From the NCBI RefSeq assembly GCF_014306155.1, contig NZ_JACRWH010000053.1:1-15157 (forward strand): a stretch of 15,157 nucleotides of DNA. Reading direction: 5' to 3'. The notes under the pieces are model-generated. The model did no database searches. It had not been told where the DNA came from and saw only the letters and a list, made by a program, of their open reading frames with translations. Shown in pieces: positions 6,826-13,951 of the stretch. The position numbers and the translations under genes were made by a program. Within the stretch, counting starts at the first letter, position 1. Each line of letters opens with the position of its first letter. This stretch comes from Holdemanella hominis (lineage in GTDB: Bacteria > Bacillota_I > Bacilli_A > Erysipelotrichales > Erysipelotrichaceae).

Positions 6826-6901
6826 TGGTGCCCCCGAAAGGAGTCGAACCTTCGACCTGCGGTTTAGGAAACCGACGCTCTATCCACTGAGCTACGGAGG
6901 C
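6826..6901 (-). tRNA. tRNA-Arg(CCU), complete, probably carried by the element
   Basis: A 76-nt tRNA with encoded CCA. The acceptor arms GCCTCCG/CGGGGGC pair with one G-U. It has a GCTC/GAGC D stem, an anticodon loop TTCCTAA giving anticodon CCU (reads AGG), a T arm GAAGG/CCTTT and the TTCGACT loop. Position 27-43 is a T-C mismatch. Its sequence differs clearly from the neighbouring truncated tRNA-Arg(CCU), so it is not simply the host gene rebuilt by recombination. No convincing promoter lies in the 46 bp between the two, so it probably depends on read-through from the host tRNA/HAD operon. Confidence 0.93.
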
Positions 6902-6947
6902 ATATTTTCTATTCAATTTTTACAGTTCTAGCCAATCATTTTTAACT

Positions 6948-6987
6948 CTTAGGAGGCGAATGCTCTATCCAACTGAGCTACTGGGAC
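6948..6987 (-). pseudogene. 5' half of a tRNA-Arg(CCU), broken after the anticodon loop
   Basis: The minus strand shows an acceptor 5' arm GTCCCAG, a normal D arm, anticodon stem TTCGC and loop CTCCTAA (anticodon CCU), then one G. The next bases (AGTTAAAA) cannot form the 3' anticodon stem, and no variable loop, T arm or acceptor 3' arm follows. It lies 11 bp after the HAD gene stop, where a co-transcribed tRNA would be expected. This looks like the host tRNA gene split by element insertion, with the crossover at or near CTCCTAAG. Confidence 0.85.
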
Positions 6988-6998
6988 ATATCATGATT

Positions 6999-7625
6999 TT
7001 AACACAATTCTGTAAAATCAACGATTGTTTTTACATGGTTTTTTTCAAACACCTTTTGATTGTTTGGATTTACTAAACCAATACACTCAATATTTAATGA
7101 TCGAGCTGTATTGATCGCATACATCGAATCCTCAAATACAATCGCACTTTCTGCAGTTGTATTTAAATCTTTCAATACATACTCATAGATATCCACTTCT
7201 CTTTTTGACATCTTCAATTCATATGCTGAATATACATTCTCCATATATTCCAACATACCAAGTCGATCTAATACTTTTTCAGATAATGCCCTTGTGTTTG
7301 ATGTTAATACAGCCATCTTTTTATTTTCTGAAGCACACTTCTTTATATAATCCAAAGCACCCTTCTTTGCCTCAATATGATACGCATATTGATTCAAGAT
7401 ATCTTCATTTACTTCATTGAACATCCAAGCCTCATCTTGTTTAGTATGAAATCTTTCTTTAATGTATGTTAAAACTTCCGAAAATTTCATCGTAAAAAAG
7501 ATTTGACGAGCCTCTTCCATACTCATATACAAATCCATCTTTTTAAATAAACGAATGATGGCATCTTCCCATACGTGCATCGATTCAATTAATGTATCAT
7601 CTAAATCAAAAAGTATTGTTTCCAT
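6999..7625 (-). CDS. HAD-superfamily phosphatase (subfamily IA, beta-phosphoglucomutase/PGP-like)
   Basis: The 208-aa cytosolic hydrolase has motif I FDLDDTL with the nucleophile Asp7 and acid Asp9, and a helical cap in the first 90 residues (the C1 cap position). Motif II is in AVLTSNT, a Lys lies in KMSKREVDIYEY, and motif IV is VFEDSMYAI. Related enzymes act on small sugar phosphates or phosphoglycolate; the substrate here cannot be read from sequence. Its ATG lies 12 bp after tRNA-Arg(CCG), with AGGTG as SD, and its stop is 11 bp before the broken tRNA-Arg(CCU). Gene and tRNAs therefore probably share one transcript. Confidence 0.87.
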   Translation of the reverse strand: METILFDLDDTLIESMHVWEDAIIRLFKKMDLYMSMEEARQIFFTMKFSEVLTYIKERFHTKQDEAWMFNEVNEDILNQYAYHIEAKKGALDYIKKCASENKKMAVLTSNTRALSEKVLDRLGMLEYMENVYSAYELKMSKREVDIYEYVLKDLNTTAESAIVFEDSMYAINTARSLNIECIGLVNPNNQKVFEKNHVKTIVDFTELC

Positions 7626-7637
7626 ATTTCACCTAAA

Positions 7638-7714
7638 TGGTGCGCCTGACAGGTCTCGAACCTGCAACCGCCAGAATCGGAATCTGATACTCTATCCAGT
7701 TGAGCTACAGGCGC
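7638..7714 (-). tRNA. tRNA-Arg(CCG)
   Basis: A complete 77-nt tRNA with encoded CCA. Acceptor GCGCCTG pairs perfectly with CAGGCGC. The anticodon arm TCAGA/TCTGG encloses TTCCGAT, giving anticodon CCG (Arg, CGG codons). T arm GCAGG/CCTGT with TTCGAGA loop. It heads the probable tRNA-HAD-tRNA transcript. Confidence 0.95.
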
Positions 7715-7724
7715 ACTACTTGAT

Positions 7725-7730
7725 AATTAT
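7725..7730 (-). promoter_or_regulatory. -10 element for the tRNA-Arg(CCG)/HAD transcript
   Basis: On the minus strand a perfect TATAAT ends about 10 bp before the tRNA 5' end. The matching -35 is weak (near TGGATT). It is divergent from the uraA promoter region. Confidence 0.5.
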
Positions 7731-7739
7731 AGCCTAAAT

Positions 7740-7790
7740 TAGTTTCATAATCCATTAAAATGTGGTATAAAAGTTAAGGTATATTTTAGG
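7740..7790 (+). promoter_or_regulatory. Probable uraA promoter, extended -10
   Basis: TGGTATAAA has the TG extension of a strong -10. The -35 at a 17-bp distance (TTTCAT) is poor. The short leader after it holds no obvious riboswitch or PyrR-type structure. The SD (AGGAGGAG) lies about 11-12 bp from the ATG, longer than usual. Confidence 0.4.
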
Positions 7791-7805
7791 AGGAGAATAT
7801 TTTTC

Positions 7806-9059
7806 ATGGCAAAACGAATTATTCAAGTTGAAGAAAAAGTACCCGCAAATCTGCTGATACCATTAAGTATTCAACACATGTTCGCAATGTTTGGAGCCAG
7901 TGTATTAGTACCATTCTTATTCGGTATTAACCCAGCTATCGTACTATTCATGAATGGTATCGGAACATTGTTGTTTATTTTTATCACAAAAGGAAAAGCA
8001 CCAGCCTATTTAGGAAGTAGCTTTGCCTTCATTGCTCCCGCAAATATCATTATCGCAAAATTTGGATATCCATACGCATGTGGTGGATTTGTTGTGGTTG
8101 GTTTTTGCGGATGTTTATTGGCAATGATCATCAAGAAATTTGGAACTAAATGGATTGATATCGTACTACCATCTGCCGCGATGGGACCCGTTGTTGCATT
8201 AATTGGTCTAGAATTATCTTCATCTGCTGCAAATACAGCTGGAATTCTAGGAGATAACATTGACCCTAAAAACGTGATTGTTTTTGCGGTTACACTTGGT
8301 ATGGCCGTAATTGGAAGTGTATGCTTCAAAAAATTCTTAAGCGTCATTCCAATCTTAATTGCCGTAGTTACAGGATATTTAACTGCTGTTGCCGTAGGCA
8401 TTGTAGACTTTACTCCTGTATTAGAAGCAAGCTTTATTTCAATTCCAAACTTCCAAGCACCAAAATTCAGTATGGATGCCATTCTAATGATGCTTCCCGT
8501 ATTATTAGTTATCGCATCAGAACACATTGGTCACCAAATCGTTACAGGTGAAGTTGTAGGAAGAAACTTAATCAAAGATCCAGGACTACATCGCTCTTTA
8601 TTTGCAGATAACTTCTCAACAATGATTTCAGGTTTAATTGGATCTGTTCCAACTACAACTTACGGAGAAAACATTGGAGTTATGGCGATTACTGGCGTAT
8701 ACAGCGTACAAGTTATTGCTGGAGCTGCCATCCTATCCATCATCTGTTCATTCATTGGTCCATTATCTGCATTGATTCAAACAATTCCAAATCCAGTTAT
8801 CGGTGGAATCAGTTTCTTACTATACGGTATGATTGGTACAAGTGGATTAAGAATTCTAGTCGATCAAAAAGTAGATTATGGAAAAAGTGTAAACATGATT
8901 TTAACATCCGTTGTGTTCGTTGTTGGACTTAGCGGAGTAACAATTCACTTAGGAAATATTTCCTTATCAGGAATGGTACTTGCTTGTATCACAGGAATGA
9001 TCATGTCTTTACTATTCTATATCTTTGAAAAATTCCATTTATTAAATGAAGAAGCATAA
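7806..9059 (+). CDS. uraA: Uracil permease, NCS2 family
   Basis: The 417-aa membrane protein is hydrophobic throughout, consistent with the 14-helix NCS2 fold. Family signatures are visible: LSIQHMFAMFGASVLVP in the first helix, SSFAFIAP (the half-helix substrate region), SEHIGHQ carrying the Glu and His that bind uracil in the Escherichia transporter, and TTYGENIGVMAITG with the second conserved Glu. It imports uracil by proton symport. It is a single-gene unit ending at a bidirectional terminator. A xanthine or urate NCS2 transporter is less likely because the motif residues match the uracil branch. Confidence 0.93.
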   Translation: MAKRIIQVEEKVPANLLIPLSIQHMFAMFGASVLVPFLFGINPAIVLFMNGIGTLLFIFITKGKAPAYLGSSFAFIAPANIIIAKFGYPYACGGFVVVGFCGCLLAMIIKKFGTKWIDIVLPSAAMGPVVALIGLELSSSAANTAGILGDNIDPKNVIVFAVTLGMAVIGSVCFKKFLSVIPILIAVVTGYLTAVAVGIVDFTPVLEASFISIPNFQAPKFSMDAILMMLPVLLVIASEHIGHQIVTGEVVGRNLIKDPGLHRSLFADNFSTMISGLIGSVPTTTYGENIGVMAITGVYSVQVIAGAAILSIICSFIGPLSALIQTIPNPVIGGISFLLYGMIGTSGLRILVDQKVDYGKSVNMILTSVVFVVGLSGVTIHLGNISLSGMVLACITGMIMSLLFYIFEKFHLLNEEA

Positions 9060-9062
9060 ACT

Positions 9063-9097
9063 AAAAATTGTCATCATTCACGATGACAATTTTTTTA
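9063..9097. terminator. Bidirectional terminator between uraA and the DJ-1 gene
   Basis: AAATTGTCATC and GATGACAATTT form a perfect 11-bp stem with an ATTCAC loop, A-rich before and T-rich after. It can end both convergent transcripts. The stop codon of the minus-strand gene lies in its T tract. Confidence 0.9.
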
Positions 9098-9640
9098 GTG
9101 CTTTGCATCATAATAAATCGATGCTTTTACTTTTTCTGTGTGTTCTTTACCACAAAGCTTTTCTAGAATCGCAAACGCAAACTCAATACTTGCTGCTGCA
9201 CTTACACCCGTAATGATGTTTCCGTCTGTAACGGCATATTCATATTGATATTCACCACCAAAATCTTCATCCATATCTTTAAAACAAGTATATTTCTTAC
9301 CTTTTAAGATACCCTCATGACCTAAGATTGTTGGAGAAGCACAAATAGCTGCCAATACTTTATTTTCGGCAAACTCATGAGCTAATTTTAATACTTCTTC
9401 ATTCTTTTCTAGCTTTTGATAATGTGGACCACCAGGTAAAACTAAACAATCCACATCACTAAAGTCATATTTGTTCATTGGAAACACACTCGAATAGGTT
9501 ACGCCAAAACGACCTGTAACCTGTTCCTCATTGTTGACACCAATCATATCCACATCAAGTCCACCACGTCTAAGTAAGGCAATTGGACCCATAGCTTCTA
9601 ATTCTTCAAATCCATTTTCTAACAAAACTGCAACTTTCAC
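9095..9640 (-). CDS. DJ-1/PfpI-family protein
   Basis: The 181-aa protein begins MKVAVLLENGFEELEA, the classic DJ-1 N-terminus with the conserved Glu in ENGFEELE. It contains LVLPGG and the nucleophile elbow AAICASPTIL with the reactive Cys. The C-terminal VSAAASIEFAFAILEKL helix is typical. Members include stress chaperones, deglycase-like and isonitrile hydratase-like enzymes; the substrate is unknown. The chosen start is GTG at 9640: AGAGG lies eight bases upstream and the family N-terminus starts there. The ATG at 9646 and GTG at 9649 lie too close to that SD. Confidence 0.88.
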   Translation of the reverse strand: MKVAVLLENGFEELEAMGPIALLRRGGLDVDMIGVNNEEQVTGRFGVTYSSVFPMNKYDFSDVDCLVLPGGPHYQKLEKNEEVLKLAHEFAENKVLAAICASPTILGHEGILKGKKYTCFKDMDEDFGGEYQYEYAVTDGNIITGVSAAASIEFAFAILEKLCGKEHTEKVKASIYYDAKH

Positions 9641-9674
9641 GTTCATCACCTCTTAAAATAATTATACAACAGAG

Positions 9675-9680
9675 TATAAT
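9675..9680 (+). promoter_or_regulatory. -10 element for the DUF308 gene
   Basis: Perfect TATAAT, 22 bp before the ATG, with a weak -35 (TTAAAA, 16 bp upstream). Confidence 0.4.
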
Positions 9681-9702
9681 AATTGTGAAAGGTTGTGATT
9701 AT

Positions 9703-10224
9703 ATGAAAGAAACAAAAACAGAAGCTATCTCATCGGCAATTCTATGCATTTTATCTGGCTTAGTCTTATGCATATTTAACGTCTCCATATTAACAACAAT
9801 TACGCGAGTTATTGGATGTATCTTTTTAGTCATTGCGATTCTATTTCTATATACATATTTCAAGAAAAGAAATAGTACAACACTAACAACTCTTGTATTA
9901 GGCATATTCTTATTGTCTGTAGGCCTATATATGAGTTTTGAACCAAAAAAATTCATTAGTATTTTACCTATGCTTGTAGGAATTCTATTGATTATTAATT
10001 CCCTATCTCATTTTCAAAAAGTATTACTCTTAAAAGATAATGGTTTTGAACAATGGAAAGTCAATCTTGCCGGAGCTATCTTTATCTTAGTTGTCGGAAT
10101 TGTATTACTTATGAAACCCATTCAATCCTTAGACTTTATTTTCTCTTTAACTGGATTCTTCCTTGTACTAAATGGAATTCTTATCTTTTTAGATCAATAT
10201 TTCATCCAAAAAACGAATTTATAA
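9703..10224 (+). CDS. DUF308/HdeD-like six-helix membrane protein
   Basis: The 173-aa protein has about six hydrophobic segments in three hairpin-like pairs, separated by short basic loops (YFKKRNS, FEPKKF, LLLKDNGFEQWK). This matches the DUF308 (HdeD-like) layout. Family members are linked to acid or general stress in Enterobacteria, but the biochemical role is unknown. The start at 9703 has AAAGG ten bases upstream; a GTG 18 bases earlier would place the SD inside the gene. Its 3' end overlaps the convergent HAD gene by 23 bp. Confidence 0.8.
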   Translation: MKETKTEAISSAILCILSGLVLCIFNVSILTTITRVIGCIFLVIAILFLYTYFKKRNSTTLTTLVLGIFLLSVGLYMSFEPKKFISILPMLVGILLIINSLSHFQKVLLLKDNGFEQWKVNLAGAIFILVVGIVLLMKPIQSLDFIFSLTGFFLVLNGILIFLDQYFIQKTNL

Positions 10225-11026
10225 ATCGAAGCACACCCTGCTCATTATTTGTATAGTCGCTAATATATTTAGCGGCTTTTTTTGCCTGTGCACTCCCATT
10301 TCTCATCGCAACTCCATATCCACAAGAGGCTAGTAAATTCACATCATTTCCGTTGTCTCCAAAAGCCATTACACAATCTATAGAGGTGTTTTTCTTCCCA
10401 CAAATGAATTGAATAGCTTCAAGCTTCCCAACATCCTTCTTGCATAATTCAGTTCCGAGTCTTCCAACATCATAAAACCGATATTCTGAATGCTGTTTTA
10501 AGATTGATTTTTTTAATTTCAAGATTGGAAGTCCCGCAAAACACACCTTATCATATAAAGGTACCTCTAAAGATATACTCTTCTCAAATTCAGTCTCTCT
10601 TAATGCTTTTATATAATGCTCATCAAAGGGAATTGCTGAAGCAAGCTTTTTTAATCCATTCATAAATGATATATCAAACATCGAATAACGACCATTTTGC
10701 CAAACATAACTAATCATATGATGTTTCTTTGCTTCTTCTACCAATTCTTTTACTTCGTCTTTTGAGAGTCGCGTAAAGCACTTTATTTTCCCATCTAAAA
10801 AATCATGTATTTCTAAACCGTTCGAACTTGCTACAAAACCATTGTATTCTCTTAGTTTTAGTTTTTCGATAACTTCATCCAACTCTTCATAAAACCTTCC
10901 AGTCACAATCCCAACTACAATACCTTTTTGTTCAAGTTCAATTATTTTATAAACTGTATCTTTATCAATATGTTTATGTGAATCATATAGTGTTCCGTCT
11001 AAATCAAAAACGACAATTTTAACCAT
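10202..11026 (-). CDS. Cof-type HAD hydrolase (subfamily IIB)
   Basis: The 274-aa cytosolic phosphatase has motif I VFDLDGTLYDS (Asp8 nucleophile, Asp10), motif II GIVTGR and a C2-type cap in the middle third. Motif IV is FGDNGNDVNLL, followed by the GVAMRNGSAQAKKAAKYI tail typical of Cof/YbiV/YidA sugar-phosphate or FMN phosphatases. Length is normal for the group. SD AGAGG lies six bases before the ATG. It is divergent from the Rrf2 gene, and its last codons overlap the DUF308 gene and carry that gene's terminator on the other strand. Substrate unknown. Confidence 0.9.
   Translation of the reverse strand: MVKIVVFDLDGTLYDSHKHIDKDTVYKIIELEQKGIVVGIVTGRFYEELDEVIEKLKLREYNGFVASSNGLEIHDFLDGKIKCFTRLSKDEVKELVEEAKKHHMISYVWQNGRYSMFDISFMNGLKKLASAIPFDEHYIKALRETEFEKSISLEVPLYDKVCFAGLPILKLKKSILKQHSEYRFYDVGRLGTELCKKDVGKLEAIQFICGKKNTSIDCVMAFGDNGNDVNLLASCGYGVAMRNGSAQAKKAAKYISDYTNNEQGVLRFINSFFG
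10255..10283 (+). terminator. Terminator for the DUF308 gene, inside the opposite-strand HAD coding region
   Basis: AGTCGCTAA and TTAGCGGCT pair (9 bp, one G-U) around TATAT, followed by seven Ts on the plus strand. It starts 31 bp after the DUF308 stop and lies fully within the convergent HAD coding sequence. Confidence 0.75.
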
Positions 11027-11094
11027 TTTTTACCTCTTTGCTAGAAAACCTACTAAATATATATTATTATAATAAAAAGAAAAGGGGAATAAAA

Positions 11095-11523
11095 ATGAAA
11101 ATATCTACAAAAGGTCGCTATGCCCTTCGCCTACTTATAGATTTAGCTCAACATAATGATTCAGGCTTTATAACACTAAAGGATATTGCCGACAGACAAA
11201 ACATCTCTAAAAAATATTTAGAACAAATCGTTCCAATTCTTACAAAAAGTGGAATAGTTCAATCCAACCGTGGTTTTCAAGGGGGATATAAGCTCGCAAA
11301 AAATCCAGACCAAATCCTTGTATATGACGTATTAGTCGCAACGGAAGGCAATTTGTCTTGTGTTGCCTGCTTAGACACTGAAGTAAATGTATGTCCAAGA
11401 AAAGAAGATTGTACTACACTTTATATTTATGAAGGATTAAATCAAGTGATTGAAACCTATTTAAAAGGAATATCACTACAAGACATTTTAAATCGTGAAC
11501 AAAGCTTTGATTATGTAATCTAA
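11095..11523 (+). CDS. Rrf2-family transcription regulator with four cysteines
   Basis: The 142-aa protein starts MKISTKGRYALR and has the Rrf2 winged helix with the conserved GGYKLAKNP wing (residues about 61-69). Residues of about 87-106 hold four cysteines (SCVACL, VCPRKEDC). IscR-type members ligate an Fe-S cluster with three Cys in this region, whereas the cysteine regulator CymR of Bacillus lacks them. Its position just before metY and near metA and cysK points to control of sulfur amino acid genes, perhaps sensing Fe-S or sulfur status. The start at 11095 has AAGGGG upstream; the longer frame from TTG 11038 has no SD. The gene name is left open because both CymR-like and IscR-like roles fit. 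Confidence 0.88.
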   Translation: MKISTKGRYALRLLIDLAQHNDSGFITLKDIADRQNISKKYLEQIVPILTKSGIVQSNRGFQGGYKLAKNPDQILVYDVLVATEGNLSCVACLDTEVNVCPRKEDCTTLYIYEGLNQVIETYLKGISLQDILNREQSFDYVI

Positions 11524-11556
11524 GCTTTTCTTTTACTTTTTATAAAGAAAAGCTTA
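11521..11556 (+). promoter_or_regulatory. Perfect 13-bp inverted repeat between the Rrf2 gene and metY
   Basis: TAAGCTTTTCTTT and AAAGAAAAGCTTA are exact inverse complements with a 10-base loop. The first arm starts with the Rrf2 stop codon. No T tract follows, so it is a poor terminator. It may be an attenuator, an mRNA processing or stability hairpin, or an operator. A weak promoter for metY alone (TTTACT, 17 bp, TAAAAT) overlaps it. Confidence 0.55.
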
Positions 11557-11590
11557 AAATAATGATTATAAAAGCGGAGGGTAAAAAATT

Positions 11591-12868
11591 ATGAAAACAG
11601 AAACTAAATGTTTACATGCCGGTTATGAACCCAAAAACGGCGAGCCTAGAGAAGTACCAATTTATCAAAGTACTACTTTTAAATATGATTCAAGTCTTCA
11701 AATGGGAAGATTATTCGATTTAGAAGACAGTGGATATTTCTATTCACGCCTTCAAAACCCAACAAACGATATTGTCGCAAGTAAGATTGCTGCTTTAGAA
11801 GGTGGTATTGCTGCTATGCTAACATCAAGTGGACAAGCTGCCAACTTCTTTGCGGTATTCAACATTTGTGAAGCTGGAGATCATTTAATTGCTTCTAGTG
11901 CCATCTATGGTGGAACTTACAACCTATTTGGTGTAACAATGAAGAAAATGGGTATCGACTGTACATTTGTTGACCCAGAAATCAGTGAAGAAGATCTTCA
12001 AAAAGAATTCAAACCAAACACAAAATGTGTCTTTGGAGAAACCATCACAAATCCAACTGTACGTATTTTCGATATTGAAAAATTTGCGAAAGTTGCTCAT
12101 GCGAATGGAGTTCCATTAATCATTGACAACACATTCGCTACACCAATTATGTGTCAACCAATCCAATGGGGAGCTGATATTGTTACTCACTCTACCACAA
12201 AATATATGGATGGACATGCATCTTGTGTAGGTGGAGCTATTGTAGATAGTGGTAACTTCAACTGGCTAGAACACGCCGATAAATATCCAGGACTAACTAC
12301 ACCCGATGAATCCTACCATGGTATTGTATATGCTGAAAAATTTGGTAAATTAGCTTATATCACAAAAGCTACAAGCCAATTGATGCGTGATTTAGGATCA
12401 ATCCAAGCACCTCAAAACGCATATTACTTAAATCTAGGATTAGAATCATTAGCCGTTCGTATGAAGGCACATTGTGCAAATGCACTAGCTGTAGCTAAAT
12501 ACTTAGAAGCCAATGAAGATGTTGCATGGGTAAAATATGCAGATCTTGAAAGTGACCCTCATCATGAATTAGCTAAAAAATATTGTCCAAACGGAACTTG
12601 TGGTGTATTGTCATTTGGATTAAAAGCAGATCGTAATCAAACTGAAAAATTCATGGACAGCTTAAAACTTGCTTCTATTGTAACCCATGTTGCAGACGCC
12701 AAAACTTGTCTATTACACCCAGCAAGTCATACACACCGTCAAATGAGTGAAGAACAATTAAAAGAAGCCGGTGTTGCTCCAGATTTAATTCGTTTCTCTG
12801 TAGGTCTTGAAGCTGCACAAGATATTATCAACGATTTACAACAAGCACTAGACGCAATGAAAGCATAG
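11591..12868 (+). CDS. metY: O-acetylhomoserine sulfhydrylase (aminocarboxypropyltransferase)
   Basis: The 425-aa PLP enzyme of the Cys/Met metabolism family condenses O-acetylhomoserine with sulfide to homocysteine. Visible features: YSRLQNPT (Tyr51, Arg53, which contact the neighbouring subunit's PLP phosphate), IIDNTFATP with Asp179, and the PLP lysine Lys204 in HSTTKYMDGH. The length (about 425) and the insert around residues 215-260 fit MetY and not the shorter (about 380 aa) MetB/MetC. SD GGAGGG lies nine bases before the ATG. It follows the Rrf2 gene by 67 bp and ends at a strong terminator. The next gene makes its substrate. Confidence 0.93.
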   Translation: MKTETKCLHAGYEPKNGEPREVPIYQSTTFKYDSSLQMGRLFDLEDSGYFYSRLQNPTNDIVASKIAALEGGIAAMLTSSGQAANFFAVFNICEAGDHLIASSAIYGGTYNLFGVTMKKMGIDCTFVDPEISEEDLQKEFKPNTKCVFGETITNPTVRIFDIEKFAKVAHANGVPLIIDNTFATPIMCQPIQWGADIVTHSTTKYMDGHASCVGGAIVDSGNFNWLEHADKYPGLTTPDESYHGIVYAEKFGKLAYITKATSQLMRDLGSIQAPQNAYYLNLGLESLAVRMKAHCANALAVAKYLEANEDVAWVKYADLESDPHHELAKKYCPNGTCGVLSFGLKADRNQTEKFMDSLKLASIVTHVADAKTCLLHPASHTHRQMSEEQLKEAGVAPDLIRFSVGLEAAQDIINDLQQALDAMKA

Positions 12869-12874
12869 TCTTTT

Positions 12875-12908
12875 ACAGAATGGAAAATTTCCATTCTGTT
12901 TTTTTTCG
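12875..12908 (+). terminator. Terminator after metY
   Basis: ACAGAATGG and CCATTCTGT pair (at least 9 bp, 7-base loop), followed by eight or more Ts. It closes the Rrf2-metY unit before the metA promoter. Confidence 0.9.
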
Positions 12909-12910
12909 CG

Positions 12911-12916
12911 TATAAT
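12911..12916 (+). promoter_or_regulatory. -10 element for metA
   Basis: Perfect TATAAT 32 bp before the ATG. The corresponding -35 would lie inside the metY terminator (TTTCCA, 17 bp upstream, weak), so terminator and promoter overlap physically. The leader is short, with no visible S-box or T-box. Confidence 0.5.
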
Positions 12917-12948
12917 AAAGTGTATACAAATAAAGGAGTTGTTCATAT

Positions 12949-13929
12949 ATGCCAATCAACATACCCGATGCATTGCCCGCAAAAGACATATTAGAAAGTG
13001 AAAAAATCTTTGCGATTGAAGATAAAAGTGCACATAGACAAAGAATTCGACCATTAAAGATCGTGATTTTAAATCTAATGCCCAAAAAAATAGAAACGGA
13101 AACACAAATCTTACGATTAATTTCAAAAAGTGCACTTCAAGTTGATATTGATTTTATGATGGTCAAAAACCATGTTTCTAAAAATACAAGCCAAGATCAT
13201 TTAGTCAAATTCTACACATACTTTGAAAAATTAAAAAATAATTATTACGATGGAATGATCATTACAGGAGCTCCAGTAGAACATCTTGAATACGAAGATG
13301 TTGATTACTGGAATGAACTTGAAGAAATCATGGAATGGTCTAAGACTCACGTCTATTCTACACTACATATTTGTTGGGGAGCCCAAGCCGGACTGTATTA
13401 TCATTATGGAGTTCAAAAGCATATCTTGCCAGAAAAAGTATTCGGCATCTTCCCAGAACAATTAGTCGATGAATATGACTTTTTAACCAATGGCTTTGAT
13501 GAAATCCACTATACGCCACATTCAAGACATACGGCTATTGATGAAGAAGCAGTTAAAAAAGTAAAATGCTTATCCATACTATCTAAAAATGATGAAATTG
13601 GTTCAAACATCATTGTCACAAAAGACTATCGTCAAATATTTATTTTAGGTCATTTAGAATATGGAAAAGAAACATTAAAAGATGAATATTTTAGAGATTT
13701 AAAAGCCAATAAACCCATCCATATTCCATTCAATTATTTTCCCGATGATGATCCAGAAAAAGAACCTATCTTAAAATGGAGAAGCCATGCCAATCTTCTA
13801 TATCGAAACTGGCTAAACTATGTATATCAATTAACACCATTTGAAATTGAAGAAATTGGAAAAATAAAAGAACCCATTGGTACGGGTTCTAGAGAAGATC
13901 ATGGCTATGCCAAGACATTTACGAAGTAA
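12949..13929 (+). CDS. metA: Homoserine O-acetyltransferase, MetA type
   Basis: The 326-aa enzyme has the glutamine-amidotransferase-like fold of MetA. The catalytic triad is in place: Cys142 in HICWGAQAG, and His235 and Glu237 in ILGHLEYG. Position 111 is Glu (GAPVEHLEYE), the residue known to mark acetyl-CoA users, whereas succinyl-CoA users carry Gly there. It therefore makes O-acetylhomoserine, matching the MetY next door. SD AAAGGAG, ATG at 12949. It stands alone between its own promoter-like site and a terminator that includes its stop codon. Some databases call this form metAA. Confidence 0.95.
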   Translation: MPINIPDALPAKDILESEKIFAIEDKSAHRQRIRPLKIVILNLMPKKIETETQILRLISKSALQVDIDFMMVKNHVSKNTSQDHLVKFYTYFEKLKNNYYDGMIITGAPVEHLEYEDVDYWNELEEIMEWSKTHVYSTLHICWGAQAGLYYHYGVQKHILPEKVFGIFPEQLVDEYDFLTNGFDEIHYTPHSRHTAIDEEAVKKVKCLSILSKNDEIGSNIIVTKDYRQIFILGHLEYGKETLKDEYFRDLKANKPIHIPFNYFPDDDPEKEPILKWRSHANLLYRNWLNYVYQLTPFEIEEIGKIKEPIGTGSREDHGYAKTFTK

Positions 13930-13950
13930 TTTTTTACTTCGTATTTTTTT
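13921..13950 (+). terminator. Terminator after metA, including its stop codon
   Basis: ACGAAGTAA and TTACTTCGT form a perfect 9-bp stem with a T4 loop, followed by an A and seven Ts. The metA stop TAA is the end of the first arm. On the minus strand no T run follows, so it acts mainly on metA. Confidence 0.85.
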
Positions 13951-13951
13951 A

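Noticed and set aside
8006..8527. 173-codon open frame antisense to uraA
   Set aside because: It is the shadow of a strongly supported transporter gene, with no ribosome binding site and no recognisable domain.
11521..11556. Inverted repeat after the Rrf2 gene as an intrinsic terminator
   Set aside because: The 3' arm is followed by AAATAATG on the plus strand and no T run is present on either strand.
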